Assembly: GCA_013203525.1 (NCBI GenBank)
Contig: JABMQB010000663.1
Location: forward strand, 1-8,401
Source of the DNA: Mariniphaga sp.
Lineage (GTDB): Bacteria > Bacteroidota > Bacteroidia > Bacteroidales > Prolixibacteraceae
Direction of reading: 5' to 3'
DNA length: 8,401 nt
In this document: positions 7,035 through 8,401 of the stretch, one piece after another
How positions within the stretch are numbered: position 1 is the stretch's first letter
How the letters are laid out: the number at the start of each line of letters is the position of its first letter
Notes under the pieces: model-generated
The model's database searches: none
The model's input: the letters and a program-made list of their open reading frames with translations, nothing else
What the model was told of the DNA's origin: nothing
Program-made: the position numbers and the translations under genes

Positions 7035-8401
7035 TTATTCCTTAATCTGTTCGTAAAAATCGGTAGAAAGCACCCTGAATTCGGTACGTCTGTTAAGCGC
7101 CATTGCTGCTTCTTTTTGAAATTCTTCTGTAAGGTTATTAATAAATTCCTCAGTAAGTTCATCATTTCTTTTAAAGAAATTATATTCTCTGGCAAGGGCG
7201 CGCGTAACTTTTTTTGGCCAGGTTTCGCCATAACCCTTTGCAACTAATCGTTGCGAATTAATTCCTTTTAGAATTAAATAATCGACCACACTTTGTGCCC
7301 TGCGTTGCGATAAATCAAAATTAAATGGATCACTGCCAACATGGTCGGTATGTGCCATTAATTCAATAACAATGGTCGGATTAACTTCCAATATTTCAAT
7401 TAAGGTATCAAGAGCAATAACCGATTCGGGTTGTAATTCAGCCGAATTAAATTCATAATTAATATTCTCAACTTTAATAGGTGCATCGGTTGGATTCAGA
7501 TATAAATCAATAATAAACTCTTTACTGTCTTCAAGGCCAATAGTTGATTCCAAAACTTTATCATTCAAATAACCATCGTCAAAAGCAGCAATAATATACT
7601 CTGTTTCAGGATTTAACTTATAATCGAACTTGCCACCTTGAGCTCTGATTTTCAAGCTGGTTCCATCTGTCCCAATTATCCTGACTGATGCATTATTAAT
7701 ATGATTTCCAGTCTCCTTATCAAAAACTTCGCCTGTAATCTCAAAAATCTTGGGTGGTATTACAAATGAATACAAATCGTCGCTGCGAGATCCTTTCCGG
7801 TTTGATGAAAACATTCCTTTATTCTCTTCATCAACAAAAGAAATCCCAAAATCATCGCCAGGTGAATTTACCGGTGATCCTACATTCTCAACCATCCAAT
7901 TACCATTATCATCAACTACTGCTTTAAAAATATCCAATCCTCCCATTCCAATATGATAATTGGAAGAAAAGTAAAGCTCTTCATTGCCTCGCATAAAAGG
8001 AAACATTTCATCGCCTTCGGTATTAATTTGCGGGCCAAGATTTACCGGTTCCATAAATGCACCTCCGGTACCGGTAGCCTTCCAAATATCTTTCCCGCCA
8101 AATCCGCCAGGTTTATCAGATACAAAATATAATGTCCCATCGGCTGCTAATGCCGGATGAGCAACAGTTATGCTATCGCCAAATAAATCAACCCTAACAG
8201 GCATCGACCACGATCCTTTTGATTGTGTTGAAGAATATATCTCAGAACCCAGGTTTTGAAATTTATCATAACGGCAACGTGTAAAATACATTTGGCTTCC
8301 ATCGTTGGTTAATGCTGAAGCGCCTTCTTCATCACCACTATTTATTACAAAATTTTGGTCAATTAATTTGGGTTCGCCCCACTTCTGTCTTTGAACACCA
8401 A
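7035..8401 (-). CDS. PorE-like OmpA family protein with PD40 propeller (5' end outside window)
   Basis: The frame stays open to the right edge, giving 454 visible residues; the N-terminus lies outside. The Met codon at 8289-8291 is internal, because PD40-type sequence (SALTNDGSQMYF) runs across it. Domains in order, numbered from that Met: PD40/WD40-like blades to about 180, including 'DGTLYFVSDKPGG', 'EELYFSSN' and 'GMFSSNRKG'; a carboxypeptidase-regulatory-like domain (about 183-268, ITGEVFDKETG); and an OmpA-like peptidoglycan-binding domain (about 277-408). The last contains HTDHVGSDPFNFDLSQRRA, where Asp316 and Arg331 match the two residues that bind diaminopimelate. Between GYGE and LNRRTEFRV there is a helical stretch of about 43 residues with LTEEFI, as I recall from Bacteroidota relatives. 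The domain order matches Porphyromonas gingivalis PorE, a T9SS lipoprotein thought to link PorP/PorK/PorN to peptidoglycan; PorE also has N-terminal TPRs, not visible here. Related paralogues exist, so PorE identity is likely but unproven. Confidence 0.9.
   Translation of the reverse strand, partial: GVQRQKWGEPKLIDQNFVINSGDEEGASALTNDGSQMYFTRCRYDKFQNLGSEIYSSTQSKGSWSMPVRVDLFGDSITVAHPALAADGTLYFVSDKPGGFGGKDIWKATGTGGAFMEPVNLGPQINTEGDEMFPFMRGNEELYFSSNYHIGMGGLDIFKAVVDDNGNWMVENVGSPVNSPGDDFGISFVDEENKGMFSSNRKGSRSDDLYSFVIPPKIFEITGEVFDKETGNHINNASVRIIGTDGTSLKIRAQGGKFDYKLNPETEYIIAAFDDGYLNDKVLESTIGLEDSKEFIIDLYLNPTDAPIKVENINYEFNSAELQPESVIALDTLIEILEVNPTIVIELMAHTDHVGSDPFNFDLSQRRAQSVVDYLILKGINSQRLVAKGYGETWPKKVTRALAREYNFFKRNDELTEEFINNLTEEFQKEAAMALNRRTEFRVLSTDFYEQIKE

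Noticed and set aside
7004..7243. 79-codon open frame on the minus strand overlapping the OmpA-like gene in another frame
   Set aside because: It overlaps the conserved OmpA-like C-terminal coding sequence on the same strand and shows no protein-like features of its own.
7035..8291. Met at 8289-8291 as the start of the OmpA family gene
   Set aside because: The frame remains open to 8401 and the residues across this Met (SALTNDGSQMYFTR) form a PD40-type strand, so the true start is beyond the window.

Overview
The window looks like chromosomal DNA of a member of the Bacteroidota, probably Bacteroidales- or Marinilabiliales-like. The reasons are the AT-rich composition, genes without clear Shine-Dalgarno sequences, two lipoproteins with lipoboxes, a secreted protease ending in a type IX secretion system (T9SS) sorting domain, a DUF2851 protein, and an OmpA/PD40 protein with the domain order of the T9SS component PorE. 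The genus cannot be told from the sequence. There are six protein-coding genes, five on the plus strand and one on the minus strand that runs off the right edge. I see no RNA gene, insertion sequence, CRISPR array or phage gene.

Left part (1-3340): about 170 bases without a supported gene, then a 150-residue lipoprotein with a lipocalin-like pattern (174-626), a 198-base very AT-rich spacer, and an 819-residue thermolysin-type (M4) metalloprotease (825-3284). The protease has a signal peptide, a propeptide, the zinc site, Ig/PKD-like modules and a T9SS C-terminal domain. A clear intrinsic terminator (3310-3339) closes this unit. A small lipoprotein beside a T9SS-exported metalloprotease recalls the protease/potempin inhibitor pairs of Tannerella forsythia. 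The protease also appears to have tyrosine in place of the catalytic histidine (His231 of thermolysin).

Middle part (3382-7020): a DUF2851 gene and a two-helix potassium-channel/RCK gene overlap by 4 bases (ATGA) and are almost certainly co-transcribed. The channel has an unusual filter, TVGFKE instead of TVGYGD. A 52-base gap separates them from a 417-residue lipoprotein of unknown function, which may share the transcript.

Right part (7035-8401, minus strand): an incomplete gene whose visible part encodes a PD40 propeller, a carboxypeptidase-regulatory-like domain and an OmpA-like peptidoglycan-binding domain. It converges on the unknown lipoprotein with only 14 bases between stop codons. 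If it is a true PorE homologue, the window holds both a T9SS substrate and a part of the T9SS envelope anchor, though not in one operon.
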